This document shows, one piece after another, positions 8,641 to 16,529 of a DNA stretch of 20,352 nucleotides. A program made the position numbers and the translations under genes. The notes below the pieces were generated by a model that saw nothing but the letters and a program-made list of their open reading frames with translations, made no database searches and had not been told where the DNA came from. Numbering within the stretch: position 1 is the stretch's first letter; the number at the start of each line of letters is the position of its first letter. The DNA is from Chara braunii (lineage: Eukaryota; Streptophyta; Charophyceae; Charales; Characeae): assembly GCA_003427395.1 (NCBI GenBank), contig BFEA01001098.1, positions 139,040 to 159,391 on the forward strand, read 5' to 3'.

Positions 8641-9250
8641 GATGTCTTGGTGCTGTGCTATGTGGAAACGTTCTGAGGCTGAAGGCGACGAGGGGGAAAA
8701 GAGAAGAAAAGGAACTGCAACACGGGAAGAAAAAAAAAACAGACCGTGGGATTGCCCAGCCTCTAAGAGGATCGTTCCACACCACTTGAGAACTCTTGAG
8801 TTTCAAGTGCGCCCTAATCGCGAAATCTTGATTAATTTACACTACGCCGCCTCCTCGTTCCATGCACATTAGACACCGAACTCGAAAATGTCGCACTTGA
8901 AAGAAAAACACCCTGGCTCCCCCTTGTGCGGAGACCCACCGGCGGGTTTTCGATCCAGTAGGCCGGCACCCGGCATTGAATATGTCCGCCTACGATGTGC
9001 CATTTGGGACTCTAGGGACCGGTCGGGGCGAGGAGCAGTGTGGGAGCGTGCGCGCGGTGGGTTTTCAAATTCAAAATCTGTTGGGGGAAGAGTGTGGCAC
9101 TGTCCAGCCTACAGAATTGCCATGCGCGCGGAAGTGGACACCGGCTTGTACTGCACTTGGACGCGTGCGAGGGCAGTGGACACCGCCGCCAGTTTCATTT
9201 CGTCGGGAGTTGTTCGTTGCACCGTGCGTTGAGTGGACCGCCATAGCTGT
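8640..9250. other. GC-rich leader region before the PIF/Harbinger ORF
   Basis: Several overlapping frames of 67-114 codons exist (for example plus 8888-9232), but none has a recognisable domain. In-frame TAG at 9244-9246 blocks extension of the transposase frame upstream. This could be the 5' part of the transposon, including an untranslated region or a decayed first ORF. Confidence 0.4.
8783..8809. repeat. Near-palindromic hairpin CACTTGA...TCAAGTG
   Basis: The arms CACTTGA-G-AACTC and GAGTT-TCAAGTG pair with a one-base bulge. The right arm's TTTCAAGTGCG (8801-8811) recurs inverted at 8892-8902, upstream of the PIF/Harbinger ORF. It may mark an element boundary. Confidence 0.55.
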
Positions 9251-9255
9251 TGTCC

Positions 9256-9837
9256 ATGAAGGACATCCAATTTTCGTGCGTGGTGGCGGACGGCTCTGAG
9301 CCACGTCGTCGAGAACTGTCCCAGCGTGAGAAACGCCTGGTGGTTACAGCGTTGCTCGCCGTGTCGACACATCTGCAGCACACAGCGGCATTGCGGCGCA
9401 GTTCGGCGAGAAGAGCTGGGGTGAGCGAGGCCATCGCCACGCACGCCATGGCGGATTCGAATTCGTCTGCCAAGGTTTGGGATGCGCCGTTCCTTATGGC
9501 GAATGCCATTGTGTCGGGTGGCCTTCCTAGGGAGACGCCACAGTGGTGGATCCGGAGGAGAACCGGCGGAACATGGCAAGATCTCATAATTGATGATGAC
9601 GCCACAGACGACTATTTCCATGAGAAGCTACGAATGACGAGAGGGGCGTTCTACGGCATCGTCGCCTCCTGCACTCCTTTTCTTCAACGGTCCCTCACTC
9701 ATTACCGCACTCCACTGATGCCGGAGCAGCTGGTGGTGTTCGCTCTGTACAGGTGGGCGAGCGGTGAGACGTTTGACAGTGCAACGTCGACATTTGGGAT
9801 GGGGCGGTCGAGTGGTATCAAGGCGATGTTTCGGTAG
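9256..9837 (+). CDS. PIF/Harbinger (HARBI1-like) protein, N-terminal half only
   Basis: The ORF from ATG 9256 runs about 193 codons to TAG at 9835-9837. It has a basic, Arg/Ala-rich N-terminus, then QWWIRRRTGGTWQDL at about residues 98-112 and DDDATDDYFHEKLRM just after. An HTH-type segment follows (RGAFYGIVASCTPFLQ, then MPEQLVVFALYRWASGETF and FGMGRSSGIKAMFR). This matches the N-terminal region of HARBI1-like transposases, in which 'F..KLRM....F..I' precedes a helical DNA-binding region. Family members run to roughly 350-450 residues and carry a DDE_Tnp_4 nuclease domain; here that domain is absent, because homology stops at the junction with the minus-strand Gag remnant at about 9838-9845. 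It cannot be catalytically active. A shorter start at ATG 9448 is possible. A decayed relative lies at 15555-15838. Confidence 0.75.
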   Translation: MKDIQFSCVVADGSEPRRRELSQREKRLVVTALLAVSTHLQHTAALRRSSARRAGVSEAIATHAMADSNSSAKVWDAPFLMANAIVSGGLPRETPQWWIRRRTGGTWQDLIIDDDATDDYFHEKLRMTRGAFYGIVASCTPFLQRSLTHYRTPLMPEQLVVFALYRWASGETFDSATSTFGMGRSSGIKAMFR

Positions 9838-9841
9838 TACG

Positions 9842-11083
9842 GACATTGTGAATCTGTGCACAGATGTCCCCTTGTTTTACATGCATAGCACCAAAGGTCT
9901 TGCGGGTGACCCACTTGTACTGCAAAGCTGCCCCCCGAAAGGGAGAAACACCATTGTCCGCTGACCGGGAATCCCTTCTCCGGATTCCATTCAACAGCCA
10001 CCAGCAAGGAATCATCTCTCTTAGGGACTGCCTGTGGTAAATCATTTATGTATCCCAGTACCGGTGCAAATTGGTGAAGTTCAGCCAGTATTGCTCCTTG
10101 AACAACCAATGGAGCAAACCGAAACTCTACCCAAAAATGGTTGCTCATCAGTTCTTCTCTGATCGGCTGTGATGGGATTTTGGGGTTCCCATGGGCGGAC
10201 ATCAACTGGCAGGCCTCAAAATCTCAGATTTCCCATCTTGAGGAGATTGTCCCTGTCCACCGGGTATGTGGGAATGATGGTCACCGTCCGAGCGTCCACA
10301 GTTTCTATGAGGAAGTGGTCCTGGACTGCCTGATAATCAGTTTTGTTTCCCGCAGTCTTGCATTGATCTATCGCAGCTTCTCGTTAATTGGAGGGTTCGA
10401 TGTATCTGCAGCAAATGAAATTTGGATTGCATTTTTTGCATAAATCATGTCCCAGTTTATAACGGCCTGAGATGGGAAGACATCATGAGGATAAATGAAC
10501 CCATCGTTTTCAATATACTTCATTACTGGTCGTATATGCAATTTTTGTATGAAATGGGCCTTCATCAACCCAATGGGGTCTAGGGCCAGTGGTTCTCCCA
10601 CCACACTTTTCCCAGCCGCTGCAAGAGCAGTCATGCGCGCCTTCGAATCTCGTGTCATGTTTTGTCGGTTGCCTTGTTGTGTTCGTGTCACCCCTTCAGT
10701 GGTCTGTCTTGGTTGCAGGGCTGATTGGGGAACCGAAGGGCCCAGATCTCGTGACCGGGGCCGGTGCTCTCACTATGCTTGCCCAGGTTGGGGCAACCCC
10801 GTTCCCTGTAGAGGTGCCTGGGCTATGTCTCATTTGTTGCTGTGGCAACGTCTTGCCCGATTGATCTTGCGTGTTGGGGGGGGGTCGGGAGCTGTTGTCC
10901 CCTTTTTGCATCGCCCCATTGGGTCGTGGAAGCTGATGCCTGTACACTCGGCCCGGTCCCTTTTGTTGTTGCTGGGACCGTCAGGGTCCCTGTGGGGGCA
11001 CCCGAAAGTTGGTCATGCTGTTGTTGTGTGTTTGGCAGGGAGGGGGGCTGCGGTCCTCCTATCTGCTCATTGATGTCTCCCAT
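9842..11083 (-). pseudogene. Retroelement ORF1/Gag-like (DUF4283 plus zinc knuckle), frameshifted
   Basis: Read on the minus strand, a start ATG at 11083-11081 opens a Gln/Pro-rich N-terminus with a later TWASIVR phrase typical of plant LINE ORF1. After a frame change, 10691-10371 gives VINWDMIYAKNAIQISF. After another shift comes YPVDRDNLLKMGNLRF, a TGA and GLPVDVRPW, matching the DUF4283 order of conserved positions. The frame then moves to FAPLVVQGAILAELHQF and ends in WCYACKTRGHLCTDSQC, a variant zinc knuckle (C-x2-C-x4-H-x6-C). Gag-like ORF1 proteins of this type bind nucleic acid in L1-type elements. At least three frameshifts and one stop make it dead. No reverse transcriptase follows; the sequence is cut at the PIF/Harbinger junction. 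Confidence 0.55.
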
Positions 11084-11124
11084 CTCTATTCTAGGTGCAT
11101 CCACAGTATTGATCGGTATCAGTC

Positions 11125-11202
11125 TGTATGTGTATAACAGTCTGCATATCAGTTTGTATATACGAGAGTCAGTCAATACACATAGGAGTCAGATTGTACA
11201 CA
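11125..11202. repeat. Degenerate ~16-bp repeats (CAGTCTGTATAT-like)
   Basis: About five variants of CAGTCTGTATGTGTAT occur head-to-tail just upstream of the minus-strand Gag start. They lie where a 5' untranslated region of that retroelement would be. Confidence 0.5.
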
Positions 11203-11325
11203 TGTGAGCAAGTTGGTATGCGGCTTGTTCATCGTCCTCGTGCCAGAATAGTCGTGTCTATTTGGTGTCGCTCTCATCACTTTTGGGTAGGTGAGTGGGA
11301 ATTTGCGGGGTGAATGTTTAACATA

Positions 11326-11425
11326 GAGGCAAGGAGGGCGGGGGGGATGCCTTAGAGGGCAAGGAAAGCAGGAGGGAGAGACAAAGAGGGCAAGGGGGGC
11401 AGTTCGGAGGGGGGCAGGGAGAGAT
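11326..11425. repeat. G-rich imperfect repeat tract
   Basis: GGGCAAGG-type units recur about three times (near 11327, 11357 and 11389), separated by GGGAGAGA-like sequence and runs of 5-7 G. It has the composition of potential G-quadruplex DNA on the plus strand. Confidence 0.6.
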
Positions 11426-11570
11426 GAGCTGGGGTTGCCGACCAAGGAGGATCTCACCATCCACTCGTCATGGCGTATCCGCTGCGTCACTTAAGAATGC
11501 GCTGCTTCACTTTCGTGCCTCTGTCGTGTTTAGCCCACTTGCTGCCTCTGCTGTCTCTCGCTCCTGCTTT

Positions 11571-11755
11571 TGTTCCACGTGTCAGGTCTCACTTCCTTCG
11601 TCGCATCCACCTCACTTGTCACTCCGTTCGTCACTAGTTCCCCTCCAGTTTTATCCTCCTCTTGTTCCACGTATCAGTGCTCACTTCGATCGTCGCATCC
11701 TCCTCACCCAACACTCCACTCGTCCCGACTTGCACTCCAGGTTCAGTTCCCACCT
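11571..11755. repeat. Two tandem copies of a 92-bp pyrimidine-rich repeat
   Basis: The unit starting TGTTCCACGTGTCAG at 11571 recurs at 11663 as TGTTCCACGTATCAG. Similarity (TCGTCGCATCC, CACTCC) continues for about 92 bp each. Open frames across it are Ser/Pro/Leu-rich by-products of the repeat. Confidence 0.75.
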
Positions 11756-11762
11756 CACTGTT

Positions 11763-12420
11763 GACCTAGCAGTTGGGGGTGTGAGGCCTAGTAGAGACCA
11801 AGTATCAGGATATAGGGATGAGGCAGGTAGGGGTGGGGTACTGAAAGGCTCTAAGGCAGGTATTTCTCGATCTGAATGTTCTTCCAAAATCGAAAGGGCC
11901 TTTTGCATTTAGTACTGTATAGATGTATGTTTTCTTCTATTATCCCCTTCGAGGCTGTTTTCATTAGTGCTTGGTGCAAGTTGTTCTCATATTTTTCCCC
12001 AAAAAAACTATCATCGAAGGGCGTCCCTGCTCAGTTAACCCCCTGGTTTCGGGGCAATCAATGCTGGCAGGGGGAGGTCTTCTTAAATTGTTTTCTCAAT
12101 TTTTCTCAAAAAAAGACCCTTGCGAATGCCTGAGGATTCTGGGTGCTCCTTGCAACTCATTTTAGGCATCTTTGATGCTGTTATATTCACGGACCTGCGG
12201 TTTTTCGATGCCAGAATGAAGCTGGCCGGTGCTGGGGGTTGCCATGTAACCTGTTGACAGCAGGATGTGAGGCCTGGTAGAGAGATCTGGGGATGCCTTG
12301 GGCCGGGCATTCCAATGGAAAACCAACGGTCAAGTTGCTGTCGGGAAGACGCTGGCCGGAGCTGGGCTGAGTCGTGTTGGCCTGTAACCTAGCAGGGTGG
12401 GGGCATGAGGCCTGGGAGAG
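11763..12420. repeat. Dispersed three-copy module (TGTAACCT...GAGGCCTGGTAGAG)
   Basis: Related segments lie at 11763-11797, 12247-12283 and 12385-12420, all in the same orientation and containing GTGAGGCCTGGTAGAG-like ends. The latter two are preceded by GCTGGCCGGTGCTGG-type sequence (12219 and 12351). Weaker relatives occur at 7258-7500. The intervening DNA shows nothing codable. Confidence 0.6.
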
Positions 12421-12429
12421 CTCGGCAGG

Positions 12430-12719
12430 GAATTAGACAGTTTTAGAGAATTTTAGAGTGTTTTGTCGGGGAGTCCAGGGGTTCTGAGCATTCGAAGGAC
12501 TTTTGTGGTAATTGCTGCTTGAGTAGCCTAGCAATAGGTCAACAGTTATCCACGTTTTTCCTAAATCTTCCTGAACTTTTTTCATAGTTTTCAGATTGTT
12601 CTTAGCCGAAGCCAGGTAATGGCCCTGGTATTTCAAATCATTTGTATATTCTACATGGGGCGTTGGGCCCGGTTCCCAGCACGTGTTGCTCCCCACGAAT
12701 AGATTGGAGCATTTGTCCC

Positions 12720-12720
<1 letters not shown>
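12430..12720. other. Unassigned; one unrecognised minus ORF
   Basis: A minus-strand frame of 87 codons (12433-12696) contains LKYQGHYLASAKNNLKTMKK and is amphipathic. I cannot place it in a family. It may be a retroelement scrap. Confidence 0.3.

Positions 12721-12747
<27 letters not shown>
12721..12747. repeat. 27-base poly-A tract
   Basis: A pure A run is preceded by TGTCCC and followed by GGGG. It could be the 3' tail of a retroposed sequence lying to its left, but no flanking target duplication was seen. Confidence 0.9.
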
Positions 12748-12750
<3 letters not shown>

Positions 12751-12824
12751 GTGGGCAAAAAGAGGACAGGAGGCAGTGGTAGTTTAAAGCTGTCTTCTCC
12801 TCATTGGGGGGCAGCTGTATATAT

Positions 12825-13150
12825 ATGTTTTGCGTTCATTGCATAAATAGCAAGTTTTTGAAGTATCCCTGCAAAATACCGTCGGGGTCCAAGTTTCTTT
12901 GCTAAAATACCTATTTTGTTGCACTGTTGCAGCTTTAGTGTTCCCAGTAGTTTCACAGCAAAAATATGTGCCAAGAAAGTTCGAACAAGAGCCATTTTTG
13001 GTTGCAGCCTTAGTGGTCCCGACAGTTTCACAGCAAAAATATGTGCCATAAAACCTCGAAAAAGAGCCATTTTTTCGCTACCGCTGGACCCCGACGACAT
13101 TTCTGCTGCCAAACTCTGAAAACAGGCTATTTCTGCAATTGTCCCATATA
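12825..13150. mobile_element. Foldback element with ~70-80-bp inverted ends and internal 75-bp repeats
   Basis: The left arm (about 12837-12905) is the imperfect reverse complement of the right arm (about 13071-13141). The best block is GTCGGGGTCC (12881-12890) against 13086-13095. TATATATG-like sequence extends the match outward. Between the arms, a 75-bp unit starts at 12929 and again at 13004, and the right arm itself is a third, diverged unit. The arrangement resembles a foldback transposon or MITE. Minus- and plus-strand peptides here (for example FTAKICA repeats) are by-products. Confidence 0.6.
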
Positions 13151-13280
13151 TTTTTCTCTCAAAGTTTACCTGGTGTCTGCTATGTCATTTCACCTTCCAC
13201 TACCTACCTACCACTGCTCCTAAGGCTATACAGAGGACACCTGGGGTCGGGTTCCACTAGCCCCGTTCTCCATTGGCGGC

Positions 13281-13306
13281 CACGTGATCCTGATTTCGAT
13301 CACGTG
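13281..13306. repeat. Inverted pair of CACGTG (G-box) motifs
   Basis: CACGTGATC (13281-13289) and GATCACGTG (13298-13306) form a perfect 9-bp-arm hairpin with an 8-base loop. CACGTG is the plant G-box, but no gene nearby would be its target. Confidence 0.7.
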
Positions 13307-13309
13307 TGG

Positions 13310-13790
13310 CATGTGGCAAGCTGTGACACTCACAGTCTGTTGATCGGAAAGAAGATCCAGGGCCGCGCAAGATCTGAAATCATAGAGATTTGAGGAGGCT
13401 GTTTTGTCCAATCTGCGTGGCAGAAAATCTCGCCATTTCCATTTTTTTAATTCAAAGTTCACTGGAGCTCCGTTGCATTTTCATCAATTTCAAAGGTGGG
13501 GAGTGATTATGCAATATGTTTCCTTGCTGCACTCCGCCTCCACGGAATCGACAAAACAGAAAACTGAACTTCAGATGACATAGCCGCCCATTGGCTGACT
13601 GGAGAAGCCATCCTCAACAAGAGGAGAAGATTTTGCTGGCTCCCAGCCTATTAGCTGACAGGAGAACCCAGACAAGGATTTTACTTTCTTTCATTCTTAG
13701 AAAACGAGGTTGTAAAACCCGGGAAATTTGGGAAAACCATTTGCCAAAACAGCGCCACACAGTGCACACACTTTGTTCAAAGGTGCTTGC
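13310..13790. other. No recognisable gene
   Basis: One short diverged direct repeat is present: TTGGCTGACTGGAGAA near 13592 and TTAGCTGACAGGAGAA near 13650. Short open frames lack motifs. Confidence 0.5.
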
Positions 13791-13807
13791 TAATGGACCC
13801 GACCCCT

Positions 13808-13958
13808 GGGGCGTGGTCCCACTAGCAAAGAGGATCGGATCGAATGCCTGAATCTGGACGAGTTTATGGAGATGTGCAGGAAATAGAGATTGAACTGCTT
13901 TTCTGCATCTCTGCTTGAAACATCTATCCTATCCTTGTTGCTAGTGGGACCATGCCCC
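13808..13958. repeat. 33-bp inverted repeat element (~151 bp)
   Basis: The arms at 13808-13840 and 13926-13958 match at 29 of 33 positions and share the perfect core GGTCCCACTAGCAA. An 85-base interior separates them. Partial complementarity continues outward (TGCTTGC / GCAAGCA). It has the form of a MITE or an imperfect miRNA-precursor-like foldback. Confidence 0.7.
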
Positions 13959-13979
13959 TGCAAGCATTGCCAAAAGGAG

Positions 13980-14316
13980 AAAAGTAACAAGTTACTAACA
14001 GCACACAGAATTTGCAGGACTGCTCAATTTAGCAACGGGACTGCCACCCCCCAGAATAGAGGGGGGATGTGTTGTTGTGGGAAAAGAAAACCGAAAGCAA
14101 AAAAAAAAGAAAAGCATTAAGAGTGTCAAAAAACATATGGTTCATGTTACATTCAACAGGTTAGCCTTTAGCCCAAGCTTAGCCTTTTTCCTGTGGTTTC
14201 CCTGAGGAATTGGTTTTCTAAGAGTTCTTGTTTGTCACAGTCACTGTGGTGGGGCTCTGCCTGGGGTGGAGGGTTGGAGGCCAACACCCTCTGAATTGGG
14301 GACTGGATTTCTCGGA
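13980..14316. other. No recognisable gene
   Basis: A poly-A-rich stretch lies near 14095-14116. A 63-codon minus frame (14168-14359) overlaps the end of the next ORF and has no motif. Confidence 0.4.
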
Positions 14317-14640
14317 TCATTTGTATTCTTCCCTTGGCCGTTGGGGACTGGGCCCGCAATAAATACTTGATTTTCTGTAAGGGGGTGTAAAAAAACTGTC
14401 AGTGCTGGTCCTGCCATTTATGAAGTTGTCGAAGGCCGTTGTACAGTTATATCCGTGGCCTAGTGGAGCCCCGCACGTGGATTGACCCAAAGAAACTACT
14501 ACGACAACTGGATGAAAATCAGAATTTTCTGTATCATAATGGTCATCGAGAATGTAGCATCGAATTTTGAATAAGGCCGCATTTTGTTTTGGGATCGTAA
14601 TCTTTGGTAAGTTCACAAATAACCAGCAGTTGCCTTCCAC
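14317..14640 (-). CDS. Unrecognised minus-strand ORF, possible exon
   Basis: About 107 codons are open on the minus strand with balanced composition, including IPKQNAALFKIRCYILDDHY and GQSTCGAPLGHGYNCTTAF. It has four cysteines and no low-complexity bias. No ATG opens the frame: it begins at GTG immediately after an in-frame TAA, next to the (GA)n tract. If real, it would be an internal exon or a broken gene. I do not recognise a family. Its sequence complexity is the only argument for coding. Confidence 0.25.
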   Translation of the reverse strand: MEGNCWLFVNLPKITIPKQNAALFKIRCYILDDHYDTENSDFHPVVVVVSLGQSTCGAPLGHGYNCTTAFDNFINGRTSTDSFFTPPYRKSSIYCGPSPQRPREEYK

Positions 14641-14670
14641 ATCTTATCCTCATACGAGATTTTTATCCTT

Positions 14671-14672
<2 letters not shown>

Positions 14673-14732
<60 letters not shown>

Positions 14733-14758
14733 AGTCTGTGTGGGGGGGGGGGGGGGGG
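14673..14758. repeat. Compound microsatellite (CT)n(GT)n(G)17
   Basis: About 24 CT units (to 14721) are followed by short GT repeats and a 17-base G run (14742-14758). The encoded Leu/Ser or Arg/Glu strings are artefacts of the repeat. Confidence 0.97.
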
Positions 14759-14910
14759 AGGACATGACAACTCTAAAATTTATCTGTTTTTGCATTTTTC
14801 TCGCCTTTTCTTGGTTTTCAAAACAGGTGCGGCCACGTGCTCAGCGCTGAACTCAATTTTCGAGTTTTGGTCGGCAACCGAGACTCGGAGTAAGGGGGTT
14901 GTTAGACACT

Positions 14911-14959
14911 CCTTACAAGTTCCTTGAGCCAGAAGGAATTTTCCTTGTGGCTTGTAAGG
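14911..14959. repeat. Nested hairpin CCTTACAAG / CTTGTAAGG
   Basis: Perfect 9-bp arms at 14911-14919 and 14951-14959 enclose a second perfect pair, TTCCTT (14920-14925) and AAGGAA (14933-14938). It sits at the left edge of a GC-rich block that contains the second PIF/Harbinger remnant. Confidence 0.7.
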
Positions 14960-15430
14960 GAATTTTGCAGCGTCATTCCACACATCCTTGGGGACGTTCC
15001 CCGTTTCCTTGTGGCCTGCCTGCGGACATTTTCATACGAAAATACGCGGCCGCGTGTGGGGGTGTCCGTGGTCCAGCGTCCGGTGTCCATGTAAAGACGG
15101 CGTGGTCCAGCGACGTCCGGCGGAAAAGGTCATGAGGCAGGCCATGAAAAATAAAATAAGAAAGGGGGACCTCTACGTTTGAAATTCAAATACGGCTGTG
15201 GTGACGACGACGACGTTTGGCTTGCGGCGCACAGACGGTGCAGGGCTGAATCGGCCTTAGCGGCGGCGTCCCTTTCCCCCACCTCCCGGTCAGTGTACAT
15301 GCGTGCACCAGGTGCGTCCATCGCCGTCAATATTCTCCTCCACATCGTCCGCGCCGTCACACACAGTTCCGCAAGGGGGACGACATCCATGGAAAGGCGG
15401 CAGCTTCTCGGACCTCTTGTCGGGGGGTGA
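14960..15430. other. GC-rich region upstream of the second transposase remnant
   Basis: An 83-codon plus frame (15179-15430) is Ala/Ser/Arg-rich with no clear motif. By position it corresponds to the leader region of the first PIF/Harbinger copy and may be the 5' part of the same kind of element. Confidence 0.35.
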
Positions 15431-15554
15431 GCGCCGAGCGGGTTACGTCTCTGGGTGCAGGATCGAGATGGCAGCAGAGAGACATCATCCCTGTGGAGGT
15501 GGTGGTGTTAGAGGGTGGCGGAGACGGCCGACGTGCGCTGTTGACACCGCCTGA

Positions 15555-15838
15555 GTGGCCAGCCGTGGCGGCGGCCGTGTCAAGTTGTCAACCGTTGTTC
15601 TTCGTTGTCAGAAGGAGAGGGCGCTGGGACGAATGAAGGAGCGGTTGCCCGCGCGTCGAAGAAGGACGCTGATGCCAGCTGCAGATGACGTCCCCGACTA
15701 CGTGGCAACTGCGGAGGCCGTCATTGAGCTGTGCTACACATTGGGTTGCGGTGTCATTCCATGAGCGACACCGAGGTGGTGGATCAAACGCAGGACGGGG
15801 GGACGTGGGAAGACCTTCGACAATGCGACGACGCCACG
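15555..15838 (+). pseudogene. Decayed PIF/Harbinger transposase fragment
   Basis: The plus frame from 15555 runs through GCGVIP, a TGA (15762-15764), then ATPRWWIKRRTGG. A one-base loss in a G run at about 15797-15802 shifts the frame to TWEDLRQCDDAT. These match, in order, SGGLPRETPQWWIRRRTGG and TWQDLIIDDDAT of the copy at 9256-9837. Similarity ends abruptly at the DDAT codons (about 15838). The HTH part and the DDE nuclease domain are both missing. The TGA sits where the other copy has Arg, consistent with a CGA-to-TGA change. It is a dead relic. Confidence 0.65.
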
Positions 15839-15929
15839 GTGTGGCGCCCGACCTCACGCCCAGCGCGACTTCCTGATCGGAGTGGGGTGGGGGCCTGGAA
15901 GCTATTTGCCCCCCCGTACAGATACGGGG

Positions 15930-15990
15930 AGTACGTACGGCCGTACGTACTGCCCCTCAGGCGGTTGTACGGGCCGTACGTACGGCCGTA
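15930..15990. repeat. Cluster of perfect GTAC palindromes
   Basis: GTACGTACGGCCGTACGTAC (15931-15950) is a perfect 20-bp palindrome. GGCCGTACGTACGGCC (15972-15987) is a perfect 16-bp palindrome built from the same CCGTACGTACGG words in rotated order. The first extends to GGGGA...T(G)CCCC with a one-base bulge. They begin 90 bp after the transposase remnant. Confidence 0.95.
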
Positions 15991-16152
15991 CGATCCATTT
16001 CGGGGGCCTTCCCCCGGGGGGGTTGGGAATCTGAGGGGGTGGGGGTGGTGTGCACGTCGGGGGCTACCCCCCAAAGTTTAAAAAAAACGAAAAAAAAAAA
16101 AAGTTTGTTCAGGGGTTTGGGGGTGTTGGGGGGTCAGGGAAAAAAAATAAAA

Positions 16153-16268
16153 GATTGATTGATTGATTAATTGATTGATGATTGATGATTGATGATTGAT
16201 TGAGTGATTGATTGATTGATTGATTAAGTTATGATTGATGATTGATTGATTGATTGATTGGTTGGTTG
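16153..16268. repeat. GATT tetranucleotide microsatellite
   Basis: Tandem GATT/GATGATT variants cover about 115 bp and grade into GGTT at the right end. Confidence 0.95.
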
Positions 16269-16301
16269 GGGGAGGGTCGCCCCCCCCCCCCGCCCCCCCT
16301 C

Positions 16302-16342
16302 CACACACACACACACACACGCACACACGCACACACGCACAC

Positions 16343-16378
<36 letters not shown>

Positions 16379-16453
16379 TCTCTCAATCTCTCACTCACTC
16401 TCTCTCTATCTCCCTCTGGTCCGCATGCACACACCGAGAGACAGAGAGAGAGA

Positions 16454-16504
<51 letters not shown>

Positions 16505-16524
16505 TGTGTGTATTGATGTGTGTG
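16302..16524. repeat. (CA)n ... (TG)n inverted compound microsatellite
   Basis: A (CA)n tract with occasional CG steps (16302-16375) is followed by a CT-rich, then GA-rich spacer and a (TG)n tract (16457-16524). ACACATACTCTCTC (16371-16384) is the exact reverse complement of 16448-16461, so the two halves form one long foldback that includes the non-repeat boundary TACT/AGTA. Confidence 0.9.
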
Positions 16525-16529
16525 CTTTA

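Noticed and set aside
9109-9621. 170-codon minus-strand ORF opposite the PIF/Harbinger gene
   Set aside because: It is antisense to a frame with recognisable transposase motifs and is best explained as a shadow of GC-rich coding DNA.
12801-13119. Repeat-protein ORFs with FTAKICA / MAHIFAVKL periodicity
   Set aside because: The periodicity comes from the 75-bp DNA repeat inside a foldback element. Both strands give open frames, which argues against selection for a protein.
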